From Cyanobacteriota bacterium (GTDB lineage: Bacteria; Cyanobacteriota; Cyanobacteriia; Phormidesmidales; Phormidesmidaceae): 14,630 nt of DNA. Positions 13,829 to 14,630 of the stretch are shown piece by piece. Both the position numbers and the translations under genes were made by a program. The notes beneath the pieces are model-generated. The model searched no databases, was not told where the DNA came from, and worked only from the letters and a program-made list of their open reading frames with translations. Within the stretch, counting starts at the first letter, position 1. Each line of letters opens with the position of its first letter. The stretch covers positions 1 through 14,630 of the forward strand of contig JAIXUR010000301.1 in the NCBI GenBank assembly GCA_027483425.1. The letters run 5' to 3'.

Positions 13829-14630
13829 CTAGGCGTCGCTGGGTTCATCCTCTAGCAGAGGCACGGGGGCATACTCGGTGGCCCGCTCGGTGGGCATGCG
13901 CTTGAGTAGGTCAAATTCCACCAATTTGTCGAGGCTGGGGAGAATCTCGTTAAAGGTTTCGACCTTGAGTTGCTCTAGCTCGTCGAGGGTGATGCTGTCG
14001 TCGGAGATGGTGCCCTTCTCTAGCACCAGGTCGAGCAGGTAGTAGTCTTGGGGCGTGAGGCCGGTCTGGCCGCGCAGTTGCTCGCGGGCGTGGGCCAGAC
14101 CCACTTGTAGGGTAGCGTCGTCAATCAGGGGTGCGCCCAGCTCGGCGGCCTTGAGCAAAATGTAGTTGCCGTAGCGGTTCAGCCAGCGGGGCACCCCCTG
14201 GGCCACGTCGCACAGGGCGCGGGCGGTCTCAGGGGTAAAGGGATGCACCGCCGCTGGATTGCTGGGGTCAGGGTTGGGGATGGGGCGACGGCGGGCGCTG
14301 TTGAGGTATTTGACCAGCATGGCGTAGCTGGTGTCGGGGTCGAGGGGGTCGAGCTTGAGGGGCAGGTCAAACAGGCCGCGATCGCTGATCAGATAATCTT
14401 GGGTGATGCCGCTGGGGTGGCCGGTGAGGAAAAACCAGGCCCGGCCCTTGAGCAGCCCCTGGGCGTTGAGCAGGAGCTGGCGGGCGCGGGCGGGGCCTTG
14501 CTTGTCTAAGTCGTCGATGGCGATGATCACCCGCTGGTGCTTTTGCAGGGCGCGATCGAGCAGGTCTTCAAAGCTGAGGGTAGGGAACTGGGGCGCTTCG
14601 GGGGCCACGGTAGACTCTTCGACGGTGCCC
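13829..14630 (-). CDS. AAA-like ATPase with C-terminal winged-helix-like region, N-terminus off window
   Basis: Only the last 266 residues are visible; the frame stays open to the right edge, so the beginning, including any Walker A loop, is missing. RVIIAIDDLDKQ (visible residues about 33-44) is a Walker B motif. GRAWFFLTGHPSG (about 61-73) fits the sensor-1 strand, and LDPLDPDTSYAMLVKYL (about 93-109) a lid region. The last 80 residues (TGLTPQDYYLLDLVLEKG to LVEFDLLKRMP) look like a winged-helix domain, the arrangement of Orc1/Cdc6-like or STAND-type ATPases. The GTG at 14608 is merely internal. Specific function unknown. It precedes panB by 55 bases in the same direction. Confidence 0.75.
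   Translation of the reverse strand, partial: GTVEESTVAPEAPQFPTLSFEDLLDRALQKHQRVIIAIDDLDKQGPARARQLLLNAQGLLKGRAWFFLTGHPSGITQDYLISDRGLFDLPLKLDPLDPDTSYAMLVKYLNSARRRPIPNPDPSNPAAVHPFTPETARALCDVAQGVPRWLNRYGNYILLKAAELGAPLIDDATLQVGLAHAREQLRGQTGLTPQDYYLLDLVLEKGTISDDSITLDELEQLKVETFNEILPSLDKLVEFDLLKRMPTERATEYAPVPLLEDEPSDA

Noticed and set aside
13774..13848. 25-residue N-terminal extension of PanB
   Set aside because: It overlaps the end of the upstream ATPase gene and is not family-like; MAVSVDKIL is the natural start.

Overview
The window reads as chromosomal DNA from a fairly GC-rich cyanobacterium. Evidence: many copies of the HIP1 octamer GCGATCGC and its core, a cyanobacterial-type ArgZ/AgrE arginine dihydrolase fusion, and an NblS/Hik33-type histidine kinase. 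Protein style suggests a filamentous, Leptolyngbya/Nodosilinea-like lineage; that placement is inference from memory, not a search.

Layout. 1-1213 (-): nicotinate phosphoribosyltransferase (pncB), cut by the left edge. 1605-1844 (+): small NfeD-C-like protein with a clear SD and a hairpin terminator. 1992-3125 (+): exported protein with three SH3b domains and a peptidoglycan-binding domain. 3126-3668: AT-rich intergenic stretch with a possible 50-residue ORF, a promoter overlapped by two dyads, and a leader that could fold in alternative ways. 3669-4085 (+): orphan single-pass membrane or secreted protein. 4277-6376 (+): argZ/agrE, closed by a terminator. 6505-6735 (-): LapA-like two-TM protein, divergent from rplI (6828-7286, +), which ends in a 15-bp terminator. 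7385-8038 (-): low-GC hicAB toxin-antitoxin pair. 8239-10254 (-): nblS, preceded by an unknown conserved-looking protein (10313-10657). 11054-11350 (-): small secreted protein. 11412-11600: cluster of inverted repeats. 11621-14630 (-): ahcY, panB and the C-terminal part of an AAA-like ATPase, probably one transcription direction unit.

Functionally most of the window is housekeeping: NAD salvage (pncB), nitrogen/arginine catabolism (argZ), translation (rplI), the SAM cycle (ahcY), pantothenate synthesis (panB) and light/nutrient stress signalling (nblS). The accessory parts are hicAB, the repeat cluster and the 3126-4085 block. That block is the best candidate for something undescribed: operator-like dyads over a promoter, a structured leader, then an unrecognised membrane protein. 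All structure calls were made by eye, without folding or database searches.
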